Positions 35,079-44,447 are shown, counted from the stretch's first letter. The stretch: 64,000 nucleotides of DNA from Contendibacter sp031732755 (GCA_031732755.1 JAVMKI010000057.1:1-64000); one strand, 5' to 3'. A program made the numbers and translations. Notes: generated by a model not told the origin, from the letters alone.

Positions 35079-35501
35079 TCACGGTATCAGTTGAATGTAA
35101 TCACGATAGATGCAACGGTCCATCACCACGGTCAGGCCCGCCGCGCGCGCGCGCCGCGCCGCCACCGAGTCAATCACTCCATCTTGCAACCAGAGCGCTG
35201 GCAGTTTCAGGGCGATGCAGTCGTCCACGATGCTGGCAACGTGATTCGATGCCCGGAACACGTCCACCAAATCCACCGGTTCCGGCAACTCGCGCAGGTG
35301 GGGATAGGTCTTTTCCCCCAATACTTCCGTCACCGCCGGGTTAACCGGGAGGATACGGTAACCGAAGCCTTGCAACGCGCGAGCGACGCCGTGGCTGGGT
35401 CGCGTCGGCGCGGCGGAGAGGCCAACCACGGCGATGGTTTTGATCCGTTGCAACAGGGCGCGGATTTCATCCGGCGAAGGATTAACGAAATTTTCGCTCA
35501 T
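35079..35501 (-). CDS. CoA-binding protein, YccU-like
   Basis: The 140-residue single-domain Rossmann protein of the CoA_binding_2 type has the start of the nucleotide fold at TIAVVGLSAAPTRPSHGVA. Further motifs are YRILPVNP, the VDVFR strand and LWLQDGV, all matching E. coli YccU and the N-terminal domain of acyl-CoA synthetases. It presumably binds CoA or acyl-CoA, but no reaction is known. Its position directly before a GNAT enzyme that would use acyl-CoA is suggestive. ATG 35501 is chosen over an upstream in-frame codon at 35609 that overlaps lysA sequence. Confidence 0.88.
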   Translation of the reverse strand: MSENFVNPSPDEIRALLQRIKTIAVVGLSAAPTRPSHGVARALQGFGYRILPVNPAVTEVLGEKTYPHLRELPEPVDLVDVFRASNHVASIVDDCIALKLPALWLQDGVIDSVAARRARAAGLTVVMDRCIYRDYIQLIP

Positions 35502-35532
35502 GGGCACGCTCTTTTCGTTCGCACCGGACCAT

Positions 35533-36780
35533 TCACGCCAGCACCGATTCGCCAGCATACAAATCCGCCAGTCGCTCGCGCCAGCGGACCACCTGAAACC
35601 GTCCGCCATCCACCATCACCTCGGCGGCGCGCGGGCGGGCATTGTAATTGGAACTCATGGCGAACCCATACGCCCCGGCGGAGCGCACCGCCAACAGATC
35701 GCCGGATTCGATGTTCAGTTCCCGATCCTTACCGAGAAAATCGCCGGTCTCGCAGATTGGTCCCACCACGTCGTAGTGGCGCGGCTCGCCCCCGGCGCGC
35801 GGCTCGACCGGGATGATCGCCTGCCAAGCCGAGTACAGCGCGGGGCGTAGCAGATCGTTCATAGCCGCATCCACCACCGCGAAATTCTTGTCCTCGCCCG
35901 GCTTGAGCAGTTCCACTCGTGTCACCAGGATACCGGCGTTGCCCACAACCGCCCGGCCCGGTTCGATCAGGATTTCATAGGGTTTGCCGCGAAGGTGCGC
36001 CATTAACGCGGCGGCATGGTCAGCCGGCAGGGGCGGTTCCTCGTCGCGATAGCGGATGCCCAGCCCGCCGCCGAGATCGAGATGGCGGATGTGAACACCT
36101 TGCTGTTCCAGTCGCGCCACCAACGTCAACACGCGCTCCAGCGCATCCACGAACGGTGTCACCTGGGTCAGTTGCGAACCGATGTGGCAATCCACGCCGA
36201 TCACGTCCAGATGCGGCGAAGCGGCGGCCCGCGCGTAAATCGCCAGCGCCTGGTCAGCGGCGATGCCAAATTTGTTCTGCTTCAGGCCGGTGGAAATATA
36301 AGGATGGGTGTTGGCGTCCACGTCGGGATTGATGCGCAGGGATACTGGAGCGCGCTGGTCTCGCATCGCCGCCACTTGTTCCAGTAGCGCCAGTTCCGCC
36401 TCGGACTCGACATTGAAACAGCGAATGCCGACTTCCAGCGCGTGTTCCAACTCGTCGCGGCGCTTGCCGACCCCGGAGAACACCACCTTGCCAGGATCGC
36501 CTCCCGCCGCCAGTACTCGCTCCAGTTCGCCGCCCGACACGATGTCGAACCCCGAACCCAGTCGAGCCAATAAGTTGAGCACCGCCAAATTGCCGTTGGC
36601 CTTGACCGCGTAGCAAACCAAATGGGGATGGTCGGCGAAGGCATGGTCGAACGCGCGCCAGTGTCGCTCGATGGTGGCACGGGAGTAGACGTAACAGGGA
36701 GTGCCGACCGTTGCCGCGATGTCGGCGACCGGCACATCCTCGGCGAACAGCCGACCGTTGCGATATTCAAAATGGTCCAT
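35533..36780 (-). CDS. lysA: Diaminopimelate decarboxylase
   Basis: The 415-residue PLP enzyme makes lysine from meso-diaminopimelate, the last step of the pathway. The PLP lysine is in CYAVKANGN, the glycine-rich phosphate site in LDLGGGLGIRY, and other active-site segments include DCHIGSQLT, EPGRAVVGNAG and CETGDFLG. It lies three bases downstream of the lptM gene on the same strand, the usual lptM-lysA order. The customary next gene, dapF, is instead at 7.5 kb. Confidence 0.96.
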   Translation of the reverse strand: MDHFEYRNGRLFAEDVPVADIAATVGTPCYVYSRATIERHWRAFDHAFADHPHLVCYAVKANGNLAVLNLLARLGSGFDIVSGGELERVLAAGGDPGKVVFSGVGKRRDELEHALEVGIRCFNVESEAELALLEQVAAMRDQRAPVSLRINPDVDANTHPYISTGLKQNKFGIAADQALAIYARAAASPHLDVIGVDCHIGSQLTQVTPFVDALERVLTLVARLEQQGVHIRHLDLGGGLGIRYRDEEPPLPADHAAALMAHLRGKPYEILIEPGRAVVGNAGILVTRVELLKPGEDKNFAVVDAAMNDLLRPALYSAWQAIIPVEPRAGGEPRHYDVVGPICETGDFLGKDRELNIESGDLLAVRSAGAYGFAMSSNYNARPRAAEVMVDGGRFQVVRWRERLADLYAGESVLA

Positions 36781-36783
36781 GGT

Positions 36784-37005
36784 TCAGGGCTCCGCGGGCG
36801 GAGGTTGCTTGGAGATTGCCGTCCGAGTGGGAGGCGTGGCGGACGAAGGTTGCTCGGAGACCGTCGGTTGCGCGGAAGGTTGCTCGGAGACCGTCGGTTG
36901 CGCGGAAGGCTTAGGCAAGTACAGCGGGCCTTTCTGGCCACAGCCAATCAGCGGTGCGATCAGCAGCAGCCACGCCGGCAACCATCCAGGGCGAAACCTT
37001 TGCAT
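36784..37005 (-). CDS. lptM: LPS translocon maturation lipoprotein LptM (YifL-like)
   Basis: The 73-residue lipoprotein has a signal peptide ending in the lipobox IAPLIGC followed by GQKGPLYLP, the hallmark of LptM/YifL. This small outer-membrane lipoprotein assists LptD assembly. The proline-rich tail contains a perfect duplication of the decapeptide PSAQPTVSEQ, encoded by two identical 30-bp units. ATG 37005 is chosen because the signal peptide begins there; a longer frame from 37116 adds unrelated residues. Confidence 0.85.
   Translation of the reverse strand: MQRFRPGWLPAWLLLIAPLIGCGQKGPLYLPKPSAQPTVSEQPSAQPTVSEQPSSATPPTRTAISKQPPPAEP
36845..36904. repeat. Two identical 30-bp tandem units inside lptM
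   Basis: Unit 1 (36845-36874) and unit 2 (36875-36904) are identical and in frame, each adding ten residues to the proline-rich tail of the lipoprotein. Copy-number variation between strains is likely. Confidence 0.9.
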
Positions 37006-37136
37006 TGGAGTCAATCCTCGTGGGCGGCGAACCAGAAGTTGCCAGTATAACCCGCATTGCGTCAGCGGGCGTGGCTTGACAAGCCGGGGCACTTCGCGGC
37101 TAATGCCCTTCAACACGCTTCCACGGGAATTTGCTC

Positions 37137-37820
37137 ATGACTGACACGCCACTGACCACCTTCGAAATCGAACCGGCGGGCGCCGCGCGCTCCAGCGTGA
37201 TCTGGATGCATGGCTTGGGTGCCGACGCGCATGATTTTGAATCCATCGTTCCCGAATTGGATTTGCCAGCGGAATTGGGCGTCCGCTTTGTCTTTCCCAA
37301 CGCGCCGATCCGGCCGGTCACCATCAATGGTGGGATGCAAATGCGGGCTTGGTACGACGTGTTCAGCACCGACCTGCCGCGGCGCGCGGATCCCGATGGC
37401 GTATGTGCTTCCGAACAGGCGATTTCCGCGCTGCTCGAACGGGAGCAACAGCGCGGTGTTCCCGCCGAGCGCATCGTGCTGGCCGGCTTTTCCCAGGGCG
37501 GGGCGATGGCCCTGCACACGGGCTTGCGCTATCCAAACCGGTTGGCCGGGATTTTGGCGCTGTCCTGCTACCTGCCGTTGGCCAGCCAGCTCAATGGCGA
37601 ACGCCGGCCAGAGAATCAACCGACACCAATTTTCATAGCCCACGGCGATTACGACGCCGTCATTCCGATCCATTACGGCCAACAAAGCGCCGAGTCGTTG
37701 CAAAGGCTGGGCTATCGGTTGGAATGGCAGGATTACGACATGAGCCACGAGGTCTGCTGGGAGGAAATCCGCGATGTCGCCAGATGGCTGAGGCGGGTAC
37801 TGGCTGCCCCGAGTGCATGA
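37137..37820 (+). CDS. Carboxylesterase/phospholipase, alpha/beta hydrolase fold
   Basis: The 227-residue protein belongs to the acyl-protein thioesterase/carboxylesterase (Abhydrolase_2) family. The oxyanion segment is WMHGLGADAHDF, the nucleophile Ser in LAGFSQGGAMA, Asp in IAHGDYDAVIP and His in YDMSHEVCWEE. Enzymes of this group hydrolyse short acyl esters or lysophospholipids. ATG 37137 is chosen because TTG 37131 would only add two residues. Its stop overlaps a possible start of the Uma2-type gene (ATGA at 37817). Confidence 0.92.
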   Translation: MTDTPLTTFEIEPAGAARSSVIWMHGLGADAHDFESIVPELDLPAELGVRFVFPNAPIRPVTINGGMQMRAWYDVFSTDLPRRADPDGVCASEQAISALLEREQQRGVPAERIVLAGFSQGGAMALHTGLRYPNRLAGILALSCYLPLASQLNGERRPENQPTPIFIAHGDYDAVIPIHYGQQSAESLQRLGYRLEWQDYDMSHEVCWEEIRDVARWLRRVLAAPSA

Positions 37821-37864
37821 CAAAACCGCTAATGTCTTCCATCCAATGGGGGATGGAAGCGAAC

Positions 37865-38458
37865 ATGCCCTATAATTTCGTGATGGCGGGTATTTTGGAA
37901 GCGAAAAAGCTAAAGACCATGGATGATTTACTGCGCTCCGATGACGAGCGTGTGGAGTTGATCGACGGTGAGATTGTTAAGCGCCCCATGGCGCGTTCCG
38001 AGCACGCCCTCGTCCAGTCAAGCCTTTCCGATGAGGTTTCAATCTTCAAAAGAAAAGATGGTCTGGGAGGGTGGTGGATCATGACTGAGATCAGCGTTAA
38101 ATATAACGAACATCAATGTCCTAGTCATGACTTGGCGGGATGGAGGAAAGAACGCGTCCCGCTTAGACCCATGGGAATAATGGATATTATACCCGATTGG
38201 GTTTGCGAGATCATTTCACCAAGGCACGAAAGAAAAGACCTGTTTCATAACTTCATGTTATTGCAGCGTAGTAAGGTTCCCTATTATTGGGTCATTTCTC
38301 CAGAAGATAAGACATTGATTGCCTATGGATTAGTGGATGAGAAATATCATGTCACCTTTTCCGTGGAGTATGGAGCCGAACGAGATGTCAATAAGGCCAG
38401 AATACCACCATTTGAAGAAATCGAGATTGATTTGAAGTATGTTTTTGGGGATGAGTGA
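37865..38458 (+). CDS. Uma2/DUF820-family protein (PD-(D/E)XK nuclease-like)
   Basis: The protein has about 197 residues and the Uma2 motif pattern: LIDGEIVKRPM, DLAGWRKER (a PD-like Asp), WVCEIISP and YYWVISPED. The family has a restriction-endonuclease fold of unknown role, often in many copies per genome in cyanobacteria and other bacteria. GGAAG lies five bases before ATG 37865. Earlier in-frame starts at 37817, 37832 and 37853 are possible. Its codons are clearly richer in A and T than those of the neighbours, and the next 100 bases are also AT-rich, suggesting horizontal arrival. Confidence 0.75.
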   Translation: MPYNFVMAGILEAKKLKTMDDLLRSDDERVELIDGEIVKRPMARSEHALVQSSLSDEVSIFKRKDGLGGWWIMTEISVKYNEHQCPSHDLAGWRKERVPLRPMGIMDIIPDWVCEIISPRHERKDLFHNFMLLQRSKVPYYWVISPEDKTLIAYGLVDEKYHVTFSVEYGAERDVNKARIPPFEEIEIDLKYVFGDE

Positions 38459-38558
38459 TGATCGTGGTTTCGATTTTAGTGTTTTATGTTTTAAAAAAGT
38501 GAAAGTGAGTTTCATCCAGAATTCGTAATCGAGCTTTTCCATTCAGGAGCCCGAATCC

Positions 38559-41243
38559 ATGGCCGAAATCAGTCGTGTTGCTCTGTTCGGAAAATTGAAC
38601 AGCTTGGGCTACAAAGCCATCGAGAGCGCCACCGTATTTTGTAAACTACGGGGCAATCCCTACGTGGAGTTGGCGCATTGGCTGCATCAGATTTTGCAAC
38701 TACCGGATTCCGACCTGCATCGGGCGATTCAGCAGTTCAACCTGAATCCCTCTCGGCTGGCCAAGGATTTTACCGAAGCGCTGGACCGGTTGCCGCGCGG
38801 CGCGACTTCGATTTCCGACCTGTCTTCGCATGTGGATGCGGCGGTGAAAGAAGCGTGGGTGTACGCAACCTTGCTGTTCAACGATGCCCAGGTGCGCACC
38901 GGACATCTGCTGGTTGGAATGCTCAAGACGCCGGATTTGCGCAACGCGCTGTTGGCGATCTCCCGCGAGTTCGACAAGATCAAGCTGGACACGCTGACCG
39001 AGCGGTTCGCCGACATCGTCGCCGCGTCCCCGGAATCCGGGTTGCGCGCTTCGGATGGTTCCCAGGTCGGTGGCGGCGCGGCGCCCGGCGAGGCCAGCGA
39101 GGCGATGGCGCCGGCCCCGATGGGCAAGCAGGAGGCGCTCCAGCGCTTTTCGGTCGATCTGACCGAGCGGGCGCGCAAGGGTGAGTTGGACCCCATCGTC
39201 GGCCGCGACGAGGAAATCCGCCAGATCGTCGATATCCTGATGCGCCGCCGCCAGAACAACCCGATCCTGACCGGCGAGGCCGGGGTCGGCAAGACCGCCG
39301 TCGTGGAAGGTTTTGCCCAGCGCATCGCTTCGGGTGATGTCCCCCCACCGCTGAAAGATGTAACCCTGCGGGTGTTGGACGTGGGGTTATTGCAGGCCGG
39401 CGCCAGCATGAAGGGCGAGTTCGAGAACCGGCTGCGGCAGGTGATCGACGAGGTGCAAACCTCGCCCAAGCCGATCATCCTGTTCATCGACGAAGCGCAT
39501 ACCCTGGTCGGCGCGGGCGGCGCGGCGGGCACCGGCGACGCCGCCAACCTGCTCAAACCCGCTCTGGCGCGCGGCAAGCTGCGCACCATCGCCGCCACCA
39601 CTTGGGCCGAGTACAAGAAACACATCGAGAAGGACCCGGCCCTGACCCGCCGTTTTCAGGTCGTGCAAGTCGGCGAGCCGAGCGAGGAGAAGTCCATCCT
39701 GATGATGCGCGGCATGGCCTCGACCATGGAACAACACCACCGGGTGCAGATTCTCGACGAGGCGCTGGAGGCGGCGGTCAAGCTGTCGCACCGTTACATC
39801 CCGGCCCGCCAGTTGCCGGACAAGGCGGTCAGCTTGCTGGACACCGCCAGCGCCCGGGTCGCCATCAGTCTGCACGCCACGCCGGCGGAGGTCGAGGATT
39901 GCCGCCGCCGGATCGAAGGGCTGAAGACGGAATTGGAAATCATCGGTCGGGAAACGGCGGTCGGCATCGATACCGCCCAGCGCCAGGCCGCCGCCACCGA
40001 AAAATTGCAGGCCGAGGAAGCGCGGCTGGCGGAATTGGACGCCCGCTGGCAAGAGGAAAAGGGATTGGTTGATCAGATTCTCGAACTGCGCGCCAAGCTG
40101 CGCGGTGACGGCGGCACGGTCGAGGCGGGAGCCACGACCGAACCCGATCCGCAACGGCAGACCTGGCTGGTGGAATTGAAGGAGCTTCAGGCCAAGCTGC
40201 ATGAGCTACAGGGCGAGTCGCCGCTGATTCTGCCCAGCGTAGACGCGCAAGCGGTGGCGTCAGTGGTCGCCGACTGGACCGGCATCCCGGTCGGACGGAT
40301 GGTGAAGAACGAGATCGAAACCGTGTTGAGCCTGGCCGACATTCTCAACCGCCGCATCATCGGCCAACGCCACGCCCTGGAGATGATCGCCCGCCGCATC
40401 CAGACTTCGCGCGCTGCGCTGGACAATCCCAACAAGCCGATCGGCGTATTCATGCTGGCTGGCCCGTCCGGGGTAGGCAAAACCGAAACCGCTTTGACCT
40501 TGGCCGAGGCGCTGTACGGCGGCGAGCAGAACGTCATCACCATCAACATGAGCGAGTTTCAGGAGGCGCACACCGTTTCCACCCTCAAGGGCGCGCCGCC
40601 GGGCTACGTCGGTTACGGCGAAGGCGGAGTGCTGACCGAGGCGGTGCGGCGTCGGCCCTACAGCGTGGTGCTGCTGGACGAGGTGGAAAAGGCCCACCAC
40701 GATGTCCATGAGATTTTCTTCCAGGTGTTCGACAAGGGTTGGATGGAGGACGGCGAAGGGCGGCTGATCGATTTCAAGAATACGCTGATCCTGTTGACCA
40801 CCAACGTCGGCACCGACCTGATCATGAGCATGTGCAAGGACCCGGACCTGCTGCCCGATCCGGAGGGTTTGGGCAAGGCATTGCGGGAGCCGTTGCTCAA
40901 GGTATTTCCGCCCGCGCTGCTTGGCCGGCTGGTGACCATTCCCTATTACCCGCTCAGCGATGAGATGATCGGCGACATCGTCCGCTTGCAACTGGGTCGT
41001 ATTGCCAAGCGAATTCGGGAAAATCACCAGGTGCCGTTCGATTACGACGACGAGGTGGTGAAACTGATTGTCAGCCGCTGCACCGAACTGGAGAGCGGCG
41101 GGCGCATGGTGGATGCGATTCTGACGAATACCATGTTGCCAACGATCAGTCAGGAACTTCTGACCCAGATGGTGGAAGGGAAGCCGGTGACGCGCGTCCA
41201 GGTTCAGGTCAAGGACGGCGATTTCGCTTACGCTTTCGAGTAG
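38559..41243 (+). CDS. Type VI secretion-type ClpV/TssH AAA+ ATPase, orphan
   Basis: The 894-residue Clp/Hsp100 protein has a ClpV-like N-domain (HWLHQILQLPDSDL) and AAA1 with GEAGVGKT near 239 and FIDEAHTLVGAGG. A shortened coiled-coil middle region (about 410-560) precedes AAA2, with GPSGVGKT near 635, LLDEVEKAH and GRLVTIPYYPL. TssH disassembles contracted T6SS sheaths. No other tss gene is visible within the window, and the following genes encode TPR-methyltransferases, so this is either an outlying T6SS gene or serves another complex. ClpB is less likely because the N-domain and middle region differ. Confidence 0.85.
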   Translation: MAEISRVALFGKLNSLGYKAIESATVFCKLRGNPYVELAHWLHQILQLPDSDLHRAIQQFNLNPSRLAKDFTEALDRLPRGATSISDLSSHVDAAVKEAWVYATLLFNDAQVRTGHLLVGMLKTPDLRNALLAISREFDKIKLDTLTERFADIVAASPESGLRASDGSQVGGGAAPGEASEAMAPAPMGKQEALQRFSVDLTERARKGELDPIVGRDEEIRQIVDILMRRRQNNPILTGEAGVGKTAVVEGFAQRIASGDVPPPLKDVTLRVLDVGLLQAGASMKGEFENRLRQVIDEVQTSPKPIILFIDEAHTLVGAGGAAGTGDAANLLKPALARGKLRTIAATTWAEYKKHIEKDPALTRRFQVVQVGEPSEEKSILMMRGMASTMEQHHRVQILDEALEAAVKLSHRYIPARQLPDKAVSLLDTASARVAISLHATPAEVEDCRRRIEGLKTELEIIGRETAVGIDTAQRQAAATEKLQAEEARLAELDARWQEEKGLVDQILELRAKLRGDGGTVEAGATTEPDPQRQTWLVELKELQAKLHELQGESPLILPSVDAQAVASVVADWTGIPVGRMVKNEIETVLSLADILNRRIIGQRHALEMIARRIQTSRAALDNPNKPIGVFMLAGPSGVGKTETALTLAEALYGGEQNVITINMSEFQEAHTVSTLKGAPPGYVGYGEGGVLTEAVRRRPYSVVLLDEVEKAHHDVHEIFFQVFDKGWMEDGEGRLIDFKNTLILLTTNVGTDLIMSMCKDPDLLPDPEGLGKALREPLLKVFPPALLGRLVTIPYYPLSDEMIGDIVRLQLGRIAKRIRENHQVPFDYDDEVVKLIVSRCTELESGGRMVDAILTNTMLPTISQELLTQMVEGKPVTRVQVQVKDGDFAYAFE

Positions 41244-41249
41244 CGGTCA

Positions 41250-42644
41250 ATGAATCGCAAACAGCGCCGGGCTGCCGCTAGCGCGTCAGGTTTCGGCGCG
41301 AATCTGTCCGAAGCGCTGACGCAAGCGATTCAGTCACATCGGCAAGGGCGGCTGGACGAAGCGGAAAGCGGCTATCGGCAGGTGTTGCGGCGCGATCCGC
41401 GCCATGTCGATGCCCTGCATTTCCTGGGGGTGCTGATCGCGCAACGGGGTCGGCACGCGGAAGCCGCTGAGCTGATCCGTCAGGCGCTCGCGCTGAATCC
41501 GCGCTACGCCGACGCCTGGAATAATCTGGGCAACGTCCTGGCGGGGATGGATCGCTGGGATGAAGCGGCGGTGGCTTACCAGCGGACCATCGAATTGGCG
41601 CCCGGCAACCCTAGCGCTCATTGCAATCTGGGCGTGATGCTGTTGCGCTCCGACCGGCTCGCGGAGGCTGCTAGCGCGTTCCAACAGGCTATCAGCCTGG
41701 CCCCCGGTTTGGCGGAGGCGCATTTCAATCTGGGCAAGGCGTTGCACGCCCAGGGCCAGTACGAAGCGGCCATCGCCGCGTATCGGGAGACCCTGCGCTG
41801 GCAACCCGCGTATGCGATGGCGTATAAAAGCCTCGGCCTCCTGCTGTACAAGCTGAATCGGGGTGAGGAAGCCACCGCGCTGTTTCGGGACTGGCTGGCG
41901 CGGGAGCCGACCAATCCAGTCGCCCGGCATCTGCTGGCGGCGCATTCGGGCCGTGACGCACCGGAACGGGCCGCCGACGGTTACGTGCAAAATCTGTTCG
42001 ATGGCATGGCCGATGGATTCGATGATCACCTGCATCGCCTGGAATATCGGGCGCCGGAACTGATCGCCCGGACGGTCGTCGCGGTGGCGGGCCAGCCAAA
42101 CGGGTCGCTGAGCGTATTGGATGCGGGTTGTGGCACTGGACTATGTGGTCCGGCGCTGCGTCCGTATGCGCGCCATCTGATCGGGGTCGATCTATCGCCG
42201 CGCATGATCGAGCGAGCACGCCCCCGCGGTGATTACGATGAACTGGTCGTGGCTGAACTGACTGCGTTTTTGGCTGCCCAAACAGCAGCCTACGATCTGA
42301 TCGTGTCCGCCGACACCCTGGTTTACTTCGGGCGTCTGGAACCCGTGTTGACCGTCGCCGCCGCCGCCCTGCGACTGGAGGGGCGGCTGACGTTCACCGT
42401 GGAGCGGCTTGAGGAAGATGCGGCAACGGCGGACGGTTTCCGCCTCGATCCCAGCGGTCGCTACCGCCATGCCGAAACCTATCTGCGGCGCGTGCTGATC
42501 GAGGTCGGCATGACAGTCGAAACCCTGGAACTCGTGACCTTGCGCCTGGAAGGAGGGCAACCGGTGGTTGGCTTTCTGATCTTGGCGCGCAAGGTGCCCA
42601 CGGGGACAGAGCCAGCGCGGCGCGCGCATGAGGAGACGCCTTGA
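41250..42644 (+). CDS. TPR-repeat SAM-dependent methyltransferase, paralogue 1
   Basis: The 464-residue protein has a basic N-terminus (NRKQRRAAAS), then about six tetratricopeptide repeats (residues 20-230, e.g. NPRYADAWNNLGNVL). A C-terminal class I methyltransferase (about 245-455) has motif I VLDAGCGTGLCG, motif II GVDLSPRMIERA and VSADTLVYFG. It shares its whole layout with the next gene. The target is unknown, and the TPRs suggest a protein or protein-bound substrate. It starts six bases after the ClpV gene and overlaps the next gene by four bases. Confidence 0.85.
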   Translation: MNRKQRRAAASASGFGANLSEALTQAIQSHRQGRLDEAESGYRQVLRRDPRHVDALHFLGVLIAQRGRHAEAAELIRQALALNPRYADAWNNLGNVLAGMDRWDEAAVAYQRTIELAPGNPSAHCNLGVMLLRSDRLAEAASAFQQAISLAPGLAEAHFNLGKALHAQGQYEAAIAAYRETLRWQPAYAMAYKSLGLLLYKLNRGEEATALFRDWLAREPTNPVARHLLAAHSGRDAPERAADGYVQNLFDGMADGFDDHLHRLEYRAPELIARTVVAVAGQPNGSLSVLDAGCGTGLCGPALRPYARHLIGVDLSPRMIERARPRGDYDELVVAELTAFLAAQTAAYDLIVSADTLVYFGRLEPVLTVAAAALRLEGRLTFTVERLEEDAATADGFRLDPSGRYRHAETYLRRVLIEVGMTVETLELVTLRLEGGQPVVGFLILARKVPTGTEPARRAHEETP

Positions 42645-44080
42645 GCCACGAGCAACATGACGATCCATCCACCGATTCCAGTGAGGCGCTCGATCACGGC
42701 CCACCGGATGCGCAAATCGCCGCATGGTTGTCTCAGGCTAGGGGCTGTCACGGTCGTGGCAATCTGCTTGAGGCGCAAGCGCTGTATGAACGTATTCTCA
42801 TTCATCGGCCCAATCATCCCGAGGGCTTGAATTTTCTGGGGATTCTCCAGCAGCAGCGCGGCCAGTCGGTTCAGGCCGAACTCCTGATCCGGCGAGCCAT
42901 CGCCAGCGCGCCCGGTTACGCGGCGGCCCATACCAATCTGGGCAACGTTTTGTTGCTTCAGGGGCGGCGCGAGGATGCCATCGCCGCGTACCGGCAAGCC
43001 ATCCGCCTCAAGCCCGACGAGGTGGAGGCGTGCGTCAATCTGGGCGCGGTGCTGCGGAGTCTGGGTCGGTTACCGGAAGCGCTCGGCGCCTATCAGCAGG
43101 CCAGTGCGTGGCGACCGGCCGATGCCAATATCCATCATCACCGGGGTTTGGTTCTGGCGGAACTGGGTCGATTGGAAGACGCGATCCAGGCCCAGCGCGC
43201 GGCCTTGGAGCACCATGCCGCCCACCTGGGGGCGGTCAGGGCGCTGGGAACGCTCCTGCACCGTCGGGGCGAAATGGATGAAGCGCGGCTCGTATTCGGT
43301 AATGCGGTGTTTCAACTGGGCGAGGCGGAGGAAGCCCTAGCCCTGCTGCGGTACTGGTTGCAATTGATGCCGGATGATCCCATTGCCCAGCATCGCCTGG
43401 CCGCGTGGTTTGATGGGGAAAAACCAGCGCGCGCTTCCGATGGATATGTGACCTATCTGTTTGATCGCTATGCCGATTATTTTGATGACCATCTGGTCGG
43501 CGGGCTCGGCTATCAGGGCCCGGCGGTGATCGGGGCGCGGCTGGCCGAAGTGCTGGACGCGCCAAATGGCCAACTTGAGGTGCTGGACGCCGGGTGTGGC
43601 ACCGGGTTGTGTCAGCCGGTGCTGCGGCCCTACGCTCGCCATCTAACCGGCGTGGATTTGTCACCACAAATGGTGGACAAAGCACGCGAGCGAGGCGGTT
43701 ACGACGATTTGGCGGTGGCGGAATTGACCGTGTTTCTAAACGAACGACCCGACGCTTACGATCTGATCGCTGCCGCTGATACCCTGGTTTATTTTGGTGT
43801 CCTGGAACCGGTGCTGGCCGCGGCTGCCCATGCCTTGCGACCGGGCGGCTGGCTAGCGTTCACGGCGGAGCAAACCTCGGCGGACCGGGTGCCGGACGGT
43901 TATTTCCTCAACAAGAGCGGCCGTTACAGCCACACGGCGGAATACCTGGAACGAACGCTGGCGGGCGCTGGGCTGGTCTTGTTCATGCGGATGGACGCCA
44001 CCCTGCGCCAGGAAAGTAATCAACCGGTGGTGGGCCATATCGTGTTGGCCCGCAAACTCGCCATCGCGGTCGATGAATGA
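42641..44080 (+). CDS. TPR-repeat SAM-dependent methyltransferase, paralogue 2
   Basis: The 479-residue protein has the same domain order as the preceding gene: TPRs over residues 25-240, then a methyltransferase with VLDAGCGTGLCQ, GVDLSPQMVDKA and AADTLVYFGVLEP. Conserved segments such as ASDGYVTYLFDRYADYFDDHL join the two parts in both proteins, so they arose by tandem duplication and then diverged in the TPRs. Translation probably starts at TTG 42641, behind AGGAG, overlapping the previous stop. No in-frame ATG lies near. The stop overlaps a possible start of the acyl carrier protein gene. Confidence 0.83.
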   Translation: MSHEQHDDPSTDSSEALDHGPPDAQIAAWLSQARGCHGRGNLLEAQALYERILIHRPNHPEGLNFLGILQQQRGQSVQAELLIRRAIASAPGYAAAHTNLGNVLLLQGRREDAIAAYRQAIRLKPDEVEACVNLGAVLRSLGRLPEALGAYQQASAWRPADANIHHHRGLVLAELGRLEDAIQAQRAALEHHAAHLGAVRALGTLLHRRGEMDEARLVFGNAVFQLGEAEEALALLRYWLQLMPDDPIAQHRLAAWFDGEKPARASDGYVTYLFDRYADYFDDHLVGGLGYQGPAVIGARLAEVLDAPNGQLEVLDAGCGTGLCQPVLRPYARHLTGVDLSPQMVDKARERGGYDDLAVAELTVFLNERPDAYDLIAAADTLVYFGVLEPVLAAAAHALRPGGWLAFTAEQTSADRVPDGYFLNKSGRYSHTAEYLERTLAGAGLVLFMRMDATLRQESNQPVVGHIVLARKLAIAVDE

Positions 44081-44189
44081 CTGGATTCTTGGCGATGGCG
44101 CGGCTATCTTGACGGCTTTTGCGCGCGGCGGGTGGTTGGATTCCAGGACCGCGCAAAATCTTGGGTTGCTCACTCGGGGGATAGTCTGG

Positions 44190-44447
44190 ATGGTGGAGTT
44201 TGATGAGGTCAAGCTGTTGATCAGCGAAATCCTGCAACTGGGCGAGCGGGCGCTGTCCTTCGAGTTGGACACTCCGTTGCTGGGCAGCATCCCGGAATTC
44301 GACTCCATGGCGGTACTGACGCTGATCCATGCCCTGGAACAGCAGTTCGGGATTCAAATCGCCGATGACGAGATCAGTGCCGAAACCTTCGAGACCGTGG
44401 GCCAGGTTTATCAATTCGTCTGTAGCAAGGTCATGGACGCGGCATGA
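44190..44447 (+). CDS. Acyl carrier protein-like protein
   Basis: The 85-residue protein matches the phosphopantetheine-binding fold: helix 1 EVKLLISEILQL, the loop ending PEFDSMAVLTLI with modifiable Ser39 in the DSM motif, then EQQFGIQIADDEI and the last helix TFETVGQVYQFV. It would carry an acyl or aminoacyl group as a thioester. No ketosynthase or adenylation enzyme is encoded nearby. ATG 44190 fits family length. ATG 44073, overlapping the methyltransferase stop, would add 39 unfamiliar residues and cannot be excluded. Confidence 0.8.
   Translation: MVEFDEVKLLISEILQLGERALSFELDTPLLGSIPEFDSMAVLTLIHALEQQFGIQIADDEISAETFETVGQVYQFVCSKVMDAA

Noticed and set aside
37110..37823. A 237-codon open frame antisense to the carboxylesterase
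   Set aside because: The plus-strand frame carries a complete Ser-Asp-His hydrolase; the antisense product shows nothing recognisable.
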